Position numbers and translations under genes: made by a program. A DNA stretch of 64,000 bases from the NCBI RefSeq assembly GCF_028768465.1, contig NZ_CP118225.1:5251001-5315000 (forward strand), given 5' to 3'. Shown one piece after another: positions 37,467 through 47,450 of the stretch (positions are counted from its first letter, which is position 1; every line of letters starts with the position of its first letter). Under the pieces are notes generated by a model. It did no database searches. It saw nothing but the letters and a program-made list of their open reading frames with translations, and had not been told where the DNA came from. Origin of the DNA: Rhodopirellula sp. P2 (GTDB lineage: Bacteria > Planctomycetota > Planctomycetia > Pirellulales > Pirellulaceae).

Positions 37467-40040
37467 ATGACCCCGAACTCGAATTCAACTGACCCATCGG
37501 CCGGAAAACGCGGCCCGAATTCCTTCGCGTCGTATCCCTCGCAAAACGCGGGAACGATGGGATTGGCGGCAACCGGATCCTACCCCGCCATGAATGAAGG
37601 CTGGGGCAGCGGCGGAGCTGCCGAACCCGCCGACGCCGGTGATTTGATAGGTGCGATCTGGCGTTATCGCTGGGCCGCCTTGGTCCCGACCATCCTGGGT
37701 GCGGTGATTGGTTTCTTGGTGTTCGTCAAAACACCGGAAACGTTCCAATCGGGCACACTGCTGATGTTTGAATCAGATCGGCCTGCCGTCATCGACACGA
37801 TGACCGGCGATGTGATCGGCGGTGTTCCTTCGATCGATATCCTGCGATCGCAGTTGTTCAGTGACAAAGTCACCGAATACGCATTCCTGGATGAAAACAT
37901 GGGTGTCTTTCGGGAGTCGCTAGGAGGAAATCCATCGAATTTGGCGGGCCTAGCGTTCGACTCACTTAAGTTCGAAACGGACATCGAAGACGCTCGCTCC
38001 GCATCTGCACTGGTGGCTTCGCTGACCTTCGACCACAACAACCCCGAACTGTGTGAGGCTGCTGTCAAATCGTACAGCGCTGCATTGCAGCAACTGTTCG
38101 CGGAAAAGCACAAAAGTTCACGCGGCGAACTGATCCGTTTGATCGAGTTTGCCACAGGCCAATTGCAACCCAAACTCGCGGAAATGGAAAATCGTTACCG
38201 TGAATTCCGAACGAGGGTGCCGCTCGTCTGGAATGAAAATGGCGAGGCCATCAACCCTCACCGCGAACGCCAACTCTATTTGACCGGACGACGCAGTGAG
38301 CTCTTTGAAACGCTAAGGTCGGAATCAATCGAACTGTCAGCGGTCGAAAGCATTGCGGAAGAAGCCAAGGACCCGTTGGTCCGACTTTCGATCATCGGGC
38401 AACTGCTCGGCAAAACATTTGAATTGCCCAATCAAAACCAAGTCAGCCAAAACATGCGAGATGGCGATGCACAACTCGCGCAAATTGAATTGGACCAGCA
38501 ACTCGTTCCTTTGATGATTGAACGCAACAAATTTGCAGCGGAGTTTGGTGAACAGCACCCCACGGTCAAAGCGCTCGACGCGGAACTGACCATGATGAAG
38601 AGTGAACTGAAGCGTTTGGTCAAGGAACAATCCAATCGCATCGTGGAACTGATGGAGCAGAACAAAGTCGAAGGGGTCGACCCAGCGAAACGTGCGGAGG
38701 AGGCCGTCAATGTGATTTTGATTGCCACCAAAGCCGAGGTCGAACTCCTGAAACAACAGATCGCGGAGATCGAGTCGCAAATCGAGGGCGAACGTGTCGA
38801 GGCGACCAAGCTGGCTCAGTACGAACAAGAGAACACGGCGATGTTGCGTGAGATTGATCGCAATCGCGAATTGATCAACCAACTCGAGGAACAAATGGCT
38901 CGGGTTGAGTTGACCGAAGAGGAAGGTGGGATCCGAGTGTCTGAGCTACGTGCCCCCAGCAACGCGTTCCGGATCGGGCCCAATCTTCTCAAAACATTGG
39001 GCATCGGCACCTTTCTCGGTTTGGCCCTCGGGTGTGGACTGGCGTTGCTGCTGGAGAAAAATGCCAACACCTTCCGCGATCCGGAAGAAATTGTCGCCGC
39101 GGTCGGGGCTCCAATCTTGACTCACGTTCCGTTCTTTAAAGGGCGGGTGCGGCGTAGCAAAGGAGAGGCGAGCAATCCGTTTGAACAACTGGATGCTCAC
39201 CTGGCGGTGGTGCATGCTCCATCCTCGGTGGCGTCCGAATCCATTCGGTCCTGCCGGACCTCGGTGCTGTTTGAAATGGCTGGCATCCAAGGCGGCAAAA
39301 TCATCCAGGTCACCAGCCCACTTCCCGGTGACGGGAAGTCCACCATTGCCGGCAACTTGGCCTGCAGCATTGCTCAGTCGGGCAAACGAACGTTGATCAT
39401 CGACTGCGACCTTCGCCGGCCGCAAGTCACGGACAACTTCGTGATGGCGGATCAACTTGGGCTGGTCGATGTGCTCAACGGAAAATGTGAACACGTGGAC
39501 GCGGCTCATGACACGCCCCTGAGCACCTTGAAAATGATGCCCTCGGGCCCGATTCCAGCGAACCCAGCGGAAGCGTTGACGTTGCCTGAGATGAGTGAGT
39601 TGTTGGACGTCCTTCGGGAAGAGTACGACTACATCATTCTGGACACGCCGCCGCTGCTGGTGGTGACGGACCCCAGCATCACGGCCAGCATGACCGACGG
39701 CGTCGTGATGGCACTCAAGGTGCGGCGGAAGAGCAAGCCCAACGCGAGAGAAGCCGCTTCGATCCTGGCCAACGTGGGTGCCAAGTTGCTGGGCGTGGTG
39801 ATCAACGCGTCCGATGAAGCGAGCAATAACGATGGCTACAAGGGCTACGGTTATTACCGCTACGGCCGACACACCAGCCGGTACTACCGCAAGACCGCCG
39901 ACAACGGTGCCAAGGCCGGTACCCGGCGGACCCCCGTGGTGGTTTCCGGTCGAGGGACCGCGCCGCGAAGTGCGCGTCCGATCGCCGTGCCACCGACGGC
40001 CAATCCGCCGATCGAGCAAGAACGCTCCTCCGACGTGTAG
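37467..40040 (+). CDS. Polysaccharide co-polymerase and tyrosine autokinase (Wzc-like BY-kinase)
   Basis: 857 residues in one chain. A Wzz-type chain-length domain (GDLIGAIWRYRWAALVPTIL, first helix at about residue 70-90) is followed by long coiled-coil periplasmic helices (about 200-490) and a second helix near 510. The cytosolic bacterial tyrosine kinase has Walker A PLPGDGKST (Lys624), Walker A' LIIDCDLRRP (Asp646/648) and Walker B IILDTPP (Asp726). Seven tyrosines cluster at about 788-808 (GYKGYGYYRYGRHTSRYYRK), the usual autophosphorylation tail. The ATG at 37467 was chosen; an extension to 37422 adds 15 residues of no family character. It probably controls length and export of the glycan. 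Confidence 0.92.
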   Translation: MTPNSNSTDPSAGKRGPNSFASYPSQNAGTMGLAATGSYPAMNEGWGSGGAAEPADAGDLIGAIWRYRWAALVPTILGAVIGFLVFVKTPETFQSGTLLMFESDRPAVIDTMTGDVIGGVPSIDILRSQLFSDKVTEYAFLDENMGVFRESLGGNPSNLAGLAFDSLKFETDIEDARSASALVASLTFDHNNPELCEAAVKSYSAALQQLFAEKHKSSRGELIRLIEFATGQLQPKLAEMENRYREFRTRVPLVWNENGEAINPHRERQLYLTGRRSELFETLRSESIELSAVESIAEEAKDPLVRLSIIGQLLGKTFELPNQNQVSQNMRDGDAQLAQIELDQQLVPLMIERNKFAAEFGEQHPTVKALDAELTMMKSELKRLVKEQSNRIVELMEQNKVEGVDPAKRAEEAVNVILIATKAEVELLKQQIAEIESQIEGERVEATKLAQYEQENTAMLREIDRNRELINQLEEQMARVELTEEEGGIRVSELRAPSNAFRIGPNLLKTLGIGTFLGLALGCGLALLLEKNANTFRDPEEIVAAVGAPILTHVPFFKGRVRRSKGEASNPFEQLDAHLAVVHAPSSVASESIRSCRTSVLFEMAGIQGGKIIQVTSPLPGDGKSTIAGNLACSIAQSGKRTLIIDCDLRRPQVTDNFVMADQLGLVDVLNGKCEHVDAAHDTPLSTLKMMPSGPIPANPAEALTLPEMSELLDVLREEYDYIILDTPPLLVVTDPSITASMTDGVVMALKVRRKSKPNAREAASILANVGAKLLGVVINASDEASNNDGYKGYGYYRYGRHTSRYYRKTADNGAKAGTRRTPVVVSGRGTAPRSARPIAVPPTANPPIEQERSSDV

Positions 40041-41930
40041 CCGGATTCGCCAAGAATTCGGACACGTGGGCGGATCATCACAACCCGAATGCGTCAGCGA
40101 GGGACTCCCAGAACAACGTGTCGGACTCCCTCACGTTCCCGGATTCGCCAAGAATTCGGACGCATCCCTGTAGCCGGATTCGCCCAGAATTCGGACACGA
40201 CAAGGAATTCAGCCACAGAGGTCACCGAGGGCACAGAGGTCTGATGCTCAGGACCTTACGTAGCACGGCCCCGCTCTCTGACTGAAATCTGCTCGATCCA
40301 ATGGTTGGCCAAAGGCTTTCTCCAACGCAGCCCAGGGCAACGCCCTAGGAACACGGTGGACAATGGATTGCTTTGGGCGACGACCGAATTCAACTCTTCC
40401 TGTTGGGTTGAACTGGGCAGTTGAATTGAACCGGGCGGTTAGCCATCCAAACGGTCAACATCAAACTCCACCCTGCTCTCTGTGAACTCGGTGTCCTCGG
40501 TGGCAGTCAAACGCCCACTGAACCAAGCCAAGTTCCCCGTCACCGGATTCGCCAAGAATTCGGACGCGACATGAAGGTCAGCCACAGAGGTCACCGAGGG
40601 CACAGAGGTCTGATGCTCAGGACCTTACGTAGCACGGCCCCGCTCTCTGACTGAAATCTGCTCGATCCAATGGTTGGCCAAAGGCTTTCTCCAACGCAGC
40701 CCAGGGCAACGCCCTAGGAACACGGTGGACAATGGATTGCTTTGGGCGACGACCGAATTCAACTCTTCCTGTTGGGTTGAACTGGGCAGTTGAATTGAAC
40801 CGGGCGGTTGGCCATCCAAACGGTCAACGTCAAGCCCCACCCTGCTCTCTGTGAACTCGGTGCCCTCGGTGGCAGTCAAACGCCCACTGAACCAAGCCAA
40901 GTTCCCCGTCGCCGGATTCGCCGAGAATTCGGACGCGTGGGCGGATCATCACAACCCGAATGCGTCAGCGAGGGACTCCCATCACAACGCGTCGGACTCC
41001 CTCACGTCCCCGGATTCGCCGAGGATTCGGACGTGGACCGGCTGGACCTCTGAATTCTGGCGAATCCAGCTACGGTCTAGATTCTGGCGAATCCAGCTAC
41101 GATCGGGAGTGGAGCCGTTTGGGCATTCAATCCGGTTGCGCGTGGGAACCGTGGCTAACGCCAAACGGCTCACATACTGATGACGCTTGCATGCCGGCCC
41201 ACGAAGCCAGACAAGGTTCCCCGTCGCCGAATTCGCCAAGGGTTCGGACGCGTGGGCGAATTATCACAACCCGAATGCGTCAGCGAGGGACTCCCAGAAC
41301 AACGCATCGGACTCCCTCACGTCGCCGGATTCGCCGAGGGTTCGGGCGTGGAGCAGCGGACCTCTGAATTCTGGCGAATCCAGCTACGGTCTTGAATCTG
41401 GCGAATCCAGCTACGATCGGGAGTGGAGCCGAATGGGCATTCAAACCGGTTGCGCGTGGGAACCGTGGCTAACGCCATACGGCTCACATACCGATGACGC
41501 TTGCTTCGCCTGACGATGAAGCCAGATGAGGTACCCCGTCGCCCGATTCGCGAAGGGTTCGGACGCGTGGGCGAATCATCACAACCCGGTGTGTAGCCCT
41601 CCCCTCGCTTCGCTCGACCCTCCCAGGGGGAGGGTGAATTTGTAATATGGGAACCGTGGCTAACGCCATACGGCTCACATACTGAAGACGCTTGCTTCGC
41701 CTGCCTACGAAGCCAGACGAGGTTCCCCGTCGCCGGATTCGCCGAGGGTTCGGACGTGGAGCAGGGGGAACTCTGAATTCTGGCGAATCCAGCTACGGTC
41801 TGAAATCGGGCGAATCCGGCGATTGCTTGGTCCCTCGCTGACGCGTTCGGGTTGGGATTCGATACTCAGCCGTCGCGTTCGTCTGAATTCTGGCGAATCC
41901 AGCTACGGACCTGTTGCAATTTCTAGCGTT
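40041..41930. repeat. Composite repeat block between BY-kinase and exosortase genes
   Basis: About 1.9 kb without a gene. It contains RS1 copies in both orientations, several 97-bp-type units (ACCCGAATGCGTCAGCGAGG), the 369-bp tandem duplication (40212-40936), GAGCCG[TTT/AAT]GGGC hairpins and one GGGAGGGT half-repeat (about 41594-41637). Plus-oriented RS1 copies are repeatedly followed by inverted ones, giving potential long hairpins. Confidence 0.85.
40212..40936. repeat. 369-bp tandem duplication
   Basis: The segment beginning GCCACAGAGGTCACCGAGGG at 40212 recurs at 40581, with a 369-bp period, and the match runs to 40567 and 40936. Only a few substitutions are seen (for example GTTAGCC/GTTGGCC and GTCACCGG/GTCGCCGG), indicating a recent duplication. 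The unit ends in an RS1 copy. Confidence 0.9.
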
Positions 41931-41950
41931 CTGCCAGGAGGCACCTTATC

Positions 41951-43810
41951 ATGGGGCCCCACCCCCCCGACCACCAAAACGTTGCCATGACTGAAGACTC
42001 TCCCACCATCGCTCCCATGCGGACGAAGGCGACTCCTTCGCCGAGCCCGGTTCGAACCCCCGTCCTGCAATCCGTCTGGACCTGGTTCTGGGTGGCCTTG
42101 CTGGCCGCTGGCCTTCCCATGCTGGCGGTCTATTTCTCACGAATGTGGCGTCTGGATCACTACCAGTACTTTCCATTTGCGATTGGCGCGGTGGCGTGGC
42201 TCGCTTGGACTCGTAGCGACCGCTACTTCTACGCTCCCGCTCGGTTGACCTCGCTGGTCTTGGTTTTCATTGGCGTCGTGGCAATGCTCGGCAGTTGGAG
42301 CGTTCGCTCACCCTGGATGATGTCGATCGCGTTCGTTTGTTTTTCGGCCGCGTGCCTGGCGGTCATGCGGGGCCCGAAAGACAAGAGTTTGCTCGTGCTG
42401 GCTTTGCCGTTGTTTCTGTTGATCCGATTGCCATTAGGATTTGATCAACTACTCGTGATTGAGCTGCAGCGTCTCACGACGATGATGTCGAGCTTGCTGC
42501 TGGATGTTCTGTCGATCCCCCACGCAGTGACTCACAATGTGATCGAACTGCCCAATCGAGAACTCTTTGTCGCCGAGGCCTGCAGTGGGATCCAATCCGT
42601 GTTCACGATGGCATTTTTGAGCACCCTGATTGTCGCGATCAATCGCCGCAAGTTGTGGCTGGCCCCTTTTTATATGGTGATCGCTCTGATCTTGGCCGCC
42701 GGAGGAAATGTCCTGCGAGTGTCCATGGTCGCGGTGGCGGACCAGTGGATGTCACTCGATCTGGCATCGGGGTGGGCGCACGACATTCTCGGCTACACGA
42801 CCCTGGCGATCTCAGCGTTCTTTCTGTGGTCGTTCGATGGCTTGGTCATGACAACCATGCATGTGACTGGAACGACATCCGACGAACATCCTGACAACCC
42901 GGTTTTGCACCTTTGGAATTGGTTTGTGGATGATGGACAGAATGTGGATGCCGTGGGTGAGTATTACCGGAGCAACCAACCTATCAAAAATCCCAAGGAG
43001 CTTGGACTTCAACTGCAACTAGCCCGATGGATGGGAAAACTGCAAGCCAAACCCATCGCCATCGCAATGGCGGTATTGGGGGTTGTATTGGTTGCGGTGA
43101 GTTCGTCTTCCGCGATGAGAGTCAGTACCGTTGGCGTCGAAGAGGGAGCCCAAGGCATGTTCGTCGAGGGACTCATTTTTGAGCCACCAATCGAATTCAT
43201 TTCGTCGGGCAACAACGGCTTCGAGCTGAGCCAACATCAACAAGCTCGCAATGGTGACAATCCGATTCTGGGACCCAATGCCGATGCGTGGCAGTTTGCA
43301 TCTGACATCAACGGCGTGCAAATTCGTGGTCAGTTCGTACTCAGCCAAACTTACAGCGAATGGCATGAGCTTTGTCTCTGCTACCAAATTCAAAACTGGA
43401 AGTTGCTTAATCGAGTGGTGCAAGAAACTAATAGCTTTTCGCTTGCGAAAAAGAACAACGAGCCCCCACCCCTCGCCTACGCACTTTTTGGCAATGATTC
43501 TGATCAACGTGGCCACTTGTGGTATTCGGCAATTAAACCGTCAGGAGCAATTACTCACCCCCCCGAACTACCTGGTCGCCTAAGTGGAAGACTCTCTCTT
43601 GCTACTGAAGGATTGGATGAGGTGATCGAGCCCATGATGATGCTGCAGCTTTGGGTGGTCGCACCTGAGAAGCTTGACGCATCAACGATCAACCGGATTG
43701 ATGAGATGTTTGATGGTCTGCGTCAGAAGATCGCGATGGCGGTCCGGGCTGCCAACCGCGGGAATGCAGAAACAGTGACTGAAACTGTCGCCACGGAGGT
43801 GTCCCCATGA
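41951..43810 (+). CDS. Exosortase (XrtU-type) fused to an EpsI-like domain
   Basis: 619 residues. Residues 40-305 are a multi-helix exosortase with the catalytic triad in FVAEACSGIQSVFTMAF (Cys211), GGNVLRVSMVAV (Arg256) and GWAHDILGYTTLAISAFF (His277). After a helix at about 355-375, the C-terminal region has SQTYSEWHELCLCYQIQNWK, resembling the WHDL..CY motif of EpsI proteins. Exosortases cleave C-terminal sorting signals of exported proteins at the inner membrane. The ATG at 41951 is preceded by AGGAGG with 9-nt spacing, which supports this start over ATG 41987. It overlaps the TPR gene by 4 bp. The XrtU label is from memory of planctomycete exosortases. Confidence 0.88.
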   Translation: MGPHPPDHQNVAMTEDSPTIAPMRTKATPSPSPVRTPVLQSVWTWFWVALLAAGLPMLAVYFSRMWRLDHYQYFPFAIGAVAWLAWTRSDRYFYAPARLTSLVLVFIGVVAMLGSWSVRSPWMMSIAFVCFSAACLAVMRGPKDKSLLVLALPLFLLIRLPLGFDQLLVIELQRLTTMMSSLLLDVLSIPHAVTHNVIELPNRELFVAEACSGIQSVFTMAFLSTLIVAINRRKLWLAPFYMVIALILAAGGNVLRVSMVAVADQWMSLDLASGWAHDILGYTTLAISAFFLWSFDGLVMTTMHVTGTTSDEHPDNPVLHLWNWFVDDGQNVDAVGEYYRSNQPIKNPKELGLQLQLARWMGKLQAKPIAIAMAVLGVVLVAVSSSSAMRVSTVGVEEGAQGMFVEGLIFEPPIEFISSGNNGFELSQHQQARNGDNPILGPNADAWQFASDINGVQIRGQFVLSQTYSEWHELCLCYQIQNWKLLNRVVQETNSFSLAKKNNEPPPLAYALFGNDSDQRGHLWYSAIKPSGAITHPPELPGRLSGRLSLATEGLDEVIEPMMMLQLWVVAPEKLDASTINRIDEMFDGLRQKIAMAVRAANRGNAETVTETVATEVSP

Positions 43811-45285
43811 TCCGTTACTTCAATCCGCTGCAGTGGTTCAAATGGTTTGGGCAATGGCTGGTCGCTTGGTTCTTGTCGATTCCGTGGAAGCGAGCATCCA
43901 CCGCGCTTCCGGCTTTGATTCTGACGGTTGCTTTGGCAATCCTGTTGTTTGTTTCCACCGGAGAAAGCGTTTCCTGGCGGAACCAATTGATTCGGGATCA
44001 GTTGGCAACGGCCTTCGAAACGGACGACTACACCACCGCTGAGTTGTTGATTCGGCGGCAGATCGAAGAGGGTGACCAATCCGCCGAAACACTGTTTCGC
44101 TTGGCCGTCGCGCGGCATCAACAGGACGAGACGGACGAGGCTTACGCACTGATGCGAGGGCTGGTGGGGCAACAGCGTGATCCGCGGGCGGCACGGTGGT
44201 TGTTGCAAGAACTCTATGACCAGAAAAAGTGGACGGATCTGGAGGATGCTGAACAACGCGAGTTCGGACAATTGCTTCGGTTCCTCAGCGAAGAAACCCC
44301 CGATGACCTGGGCATCAAACAAGCCTACGCGGACTACTTGGTTCGCACCAATCGACAGAACCAAGCGATCCCCTACCTGGTCCAGCTGGCGTCGGTGCAA
44401 CCCATGCGTGGTTTGCAAGCGGCCATGATTTCTCGCCAGGCCGGCGAAGACGATGCCGCGACCCGCTACGCGGAAACCACGCTCGAAAAGGTGCAACAAC
44501 TCTTTGCCGAGGAACCCGCCAGCCCGCAATTGGCAATGGCGAATGTCCAAGCGTTGCTGTTCCTGGAAAAGCACGCCGATGCCGTTCGGCTGCTCAATGA
44601 ATCCATCGGACGGATGAAGACCAAGGAGCACCAGGCGGGGCTGCAACAAGCCATGGGGGAGACCATTGTGGTCTGGATCAACAAGATCGAAGCCGAACCC
44701 AACGAAACGGTCGCCGAACGGTTGCGAGTCCTGAAGATGCTGCAGGTGGCACTGCAGTACGCTCCCAACAACCCACGTGTGTTGAGTTTGGTCGCCGACC
44801 AAGTGCTCAAGACGCTGGAGTCCGACGACAAAGAACTTTCCAAAGTGCGTTCCGCCCTGGTCAAGGGATCCTCGCCTGGGATCGCGAACTTCATTCGAGG
44901 CACGGCGGCACTTCTCAAGGGCGATCCGGATCGGGCCACGCTGCATCTGAAACTGGCGGCTGAGCATCTGCCTCACAGTTCAGCGATCTTGAATAACTTG
45001 GCCGTTGCGATGGCCCAGAAAGAAGAGGGTGATTTGGAACTGGCTCTGCAGATCAGCGAGAAGGCGATTGAAAGTGTCTCCCAACCGAATCCCTTCTTCT
45101 ACGAGACTCGCGGGCAGATCCTGACGAAGCTTGGCAAGCACTTGGAAGCCATCCCTGACCTGGAACGGGCGCTCGCGGAAGAGTCCCTGGCCAACGCGGC
45201 TCACGAGTCTCTCGCGGTTTGCTTTGAGGCCTTGGGCGAAGAGGAGTTGGCGGAAGAACACCGAGCCGCGATCACGGACGAGTGA
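43807..45285 (+). CDS. Membrane-anchored TPR protein of the exosortase locus
   Basis: 492 residues with one N-terminal helix (ALPALILTVALAILLFVS, about 33-50) followed by a periplasmic or cytosolic TPR solenoid: units such as AETLFRLAVARHQQDETDEA, HSSAILNNLAVAMAQKEEGD and YETRGQILTKLGKHLEAI. It starts with ATG inside the exosortase stop (ATGA) and has GGAGG 7 bases upstream. TPR partners (PrsT-like) are common beside exosortase systems. The partner here is probably the exosortase or its substrate; this is inferred from position. Confidence 0.85.
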   Translation: MIRYFNPLQWFKWFGQWLVAWFLSIPWKRASTALPALILTVALAILLFVSTGESVSWRNQLIRDQLATAFETDDYTTAELLIRRQIEEGDQSAETLFRLAVARHQQDETDEAYALMRGLVGQQRDPRAARWLLQELYDQKKWTDLEDAEQREFGQLLRFLSEETPDDLGIKQAYADYLVRTNRQNQAIPYLVQLASVQPMRGLQAAMISRQAGEDDAATRYAETTLEKVQQLFAEEPASPQLAMANVQALLFLEKHADAVRLLNESIGRMKTKEHQAGLQQAMGETIVVWINKIEAEPNETVAERLRVLKMLQVALQYAPNNPRVLSLVADQVLKTLESDDKELSKVRSALVKGSSPGIANFIRGTAALLKGDPDRATLHLKLAAEHLPHSSAILNNLAVAMAQKEEGDLELALQISEKAIESVSQPNPFFYETRGQILTKLGKHLEAIPDLERALAEESLANAAHESLAVCFEALGEEELAEEHRAAITDE

Positions 45286-46786
45286 ACGTCGCCGGATTCG
45301 CCAGAATTCGGACGCTCAGGCCAAACATCACAACCCGAATGCGCCAGCGAGAGACTCCTAGAACAACGCGTCGGTCTCCCTCACGTCGCCGGATTCGCCA
45401 GAATTCGGAAGCTCGGACCAATCATCACAACCCGAACGCGTCAGCGAGGGGCTCCCTGAACGACGCGTCGGTCTCCCTCACGTCCCCGGATTCGCCGAGG
45501 GTTCGGACGCGTGGGCGGATCATCACAACCCGAATGCGTCAGCGAGGGACTCCTAGAACAACGCGTCGGTCTCCCTCACGTCCCCGGATTCGCCGAGGGT
45601 TCGGGCGTGGAGCAGCGGACCTCTGAAATCTGGCGAAGCCAGCTACGATCGGGAGTGGAGCCGAATGGGCATTCAAACCGGTTGCGTGTGGGAACCGTGG
45701 CTAACGCCAAACGGCTCACATACGGAAGACGCTTGCTTCGCCTGCTCACGAAGCCAGACAAGGGTTTCCGTCGCCGGATTCTCCAAGAATTCGGACGCTC
45801 GGGCCAATCATCACAACCCGAATGCGTCAGCGAGGGACTCCCAGAACAACACGTCGGTTTCCCTCACGTAACCGGATTCGCCGAGGGTTCGGACGCGGAG
45901 CAGGGGGACGTCTGAATTCTGGCGAATCCAGCTACGATCTGAAATCGGGCGAATCCAGCTACGATCGGGAGTGGAGCCGAATGGGCATTCAAACCGGTTG
46001 CGCGTGGGAACCGTGGCTAACGCCATACGGCTCACATACTGAAGACGCTTGCTTCGCCTGACGATGAAGCCAGACGAGGTTTGCCGTCGCCGGATTCGCC
46101 AGAATTCGGACGCTCGGGCGAATCATCACAACCCGAACGCGTCAGCGAGGGACTCCTAGAACAACGCGTCGGTCTCCCTCACGTCGCCGGATTCGCCGAG
46201 GGTTCGGACGCGAGGGCGAATCATCACAACCCGAATGCGTCAGCGAGGGACTCTCAGCACAACACGTCGGTCTCCCTCACGTAGCCGGATTCGCCAAGGG
46301 TTCGGACGCGGACTAACTCGAAGATCTGAATTCTGGCGAATCCAGCTACAGCATGGTCCCTCGCTGACGCGTTCGGGTTGTGATTGGATGACCGGCTACC
46401 GTGCGCGTCTGAATTCTTGGCGAATTCAGCTACACGCGACCACGTAGCCGGATTCGCCAGAATTCGGACGCGTGGGCAGGGGGACGTCTGAATTCTGGCG
46501 AATCCAGCTACGATCTGAATTCTGGCGAATCCAGCTACAGCAGGATCCCTCGCTGACGCGTTCGGGTTGTGATTCGACGATCGGCTACCGTGCGCGTCTG
46601 AATTCTTGGCGAATTCAGCTACACGCGACCACGTAGCCGGATTCGCCGAGGGTTCGGACGCGGAGCAGGGGGACGTCTGAATTCTGGCGAATCCAGCTAC
46701 AGCATGGTCCCTCGCTCACGCGTTCGGGTTGGGATTGGATGACCGGCTATCGCGCGCGTCTGAATTCTTGGCGAAATCAGCTACGG
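45286..46786. repeat. 97-bp unit array with facing RS1 copies
   Basis: CCGGATTCGCC recurs at 45292, 45389, 45486 and 45584 (97-98-bp units), each carrying RS1, ATCACAACCCGAATGCG-type DNA and ACGCGTCGGTCTCC. Later copies mix plus and minus RS1 (for example 46446-46470 facing 46487-46514), and GAGCCGAATGGGC/GCCATACGGCTC hairpins occur near 45660-45720 and 45975-46035. No gene is seen. Confidence 0.88.
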
Positions 46787-46836
46787 TTTAGAAAAAAAGG
46801 CGACCGAGAGAATGACTCTCGGTCGCCTTTTTTCGT
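46787..46836. terminator. Bidirectional intrinsic terminator
   Basis: A perfect stem of GGCGACCGAGAG / CTCTCGGTCGCC around the loop AATGA is flanked by an A-run on the left and a T-run on the right. It therefore works as a Rho-independent terminator in both directions. It ends the minus-strand gene at 46866 and any rightward transcript from the exosortase/TPR locus. Confidence 0.9.
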
Positions 46837-46865
46837 TTTCAGTTTGGAACGGGCGATCGCTCAGA

Positions 46866-47450
46866 TCATTGAGTGTTGCCAGTCGTTCCGGCTGCACTGG
46901 TGGTTGGCAACTTCGGAGCGGCCATTTGCTCCAGCCGTTCTCGGTTGATCTTGGTGGCCACAACACCTGGTGAGGTGGCGGGTTCGATCGTGGTCACGAA
47001 GACCTGCGGTTGGGACTGGCCGTCCAACACGTAGCTCGTGACGGCTTCCCGAACCGCTTTCAGGCGGGATTCGGTTTCAGCTTGCGTGCCACCACGCAGG
47101 ACGTGGATCTCGCGGCGACCTTCGGGAGCCTGCGTCGCGATCCAGCGAACGCGATTTTGACCGGCCGCCAACAAGGCTCCGTCACCACCCCGGAACAACT
47201 CGTGCCCGATGGTGTTGTGCATCCGCCAGCCATTGCGTTTCATGGCTTCGAAAGGCATCACGACCTGCAGCGCGTCGACTTCGTTGAACGGGTCGGGCCA
47301 AGCCACGTTGCGGTGATAACCGACGTGCATTTGGTGGACCAGCGAACCCCAGTCCGCGGAAGCCGTTGGAGTGCGAATGCCGCCCAATGCCATCGCGGCG
47401 AGGATTGCGGCGAAGAGCAACGTGCGTTGTGTTGGGAACGTGGTCGCCAT
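46866..47450 (-). CDS. Secreted hypothetical protein
   Basis: 194 residues from the ATG at 47450 with a Sec signal peptide (TLLFAAILAAMALGGI, about 10-26; a cut after TASA is plausible). The mature part has no recognised domain. It contains WGSLVHQMHVGYHRNVAWPD and a region rich in charged residues (EGRREIHVLRGGTQAETESR), and ends in a Thr/Ala/Gly-rich tail. An open extension to 47510 lacks signal character. It is followed by the terminator at 46787-46836. Function unknown. Confidence 0.7.
   Translation of the reverse strand: MATTFPTQRTLLFAAILAAMALGGIRTPTASADWGSLVHQMHVGYHRNVAWPDPFNEVDALQVVMPFEAMKRNGWRMHNTIGHELFRGGDGALLAAGQNRVRWIATQAPEGRREIHVLRGGTQAETESRLKAVREAVTSYVLDGQSQPQVFVTTIEPATSPGVVATKINRERLEQMAAPKLPTTSAAGTTGNTQ

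Noticed and set aside
41030-41900. Attachment site or integron-like cassette array
   Set aside because: The inverted RS1 pairs resemble attC-like hairpins in form, but no cassette genes or integrase are present and the same repeats occur throughout the window.
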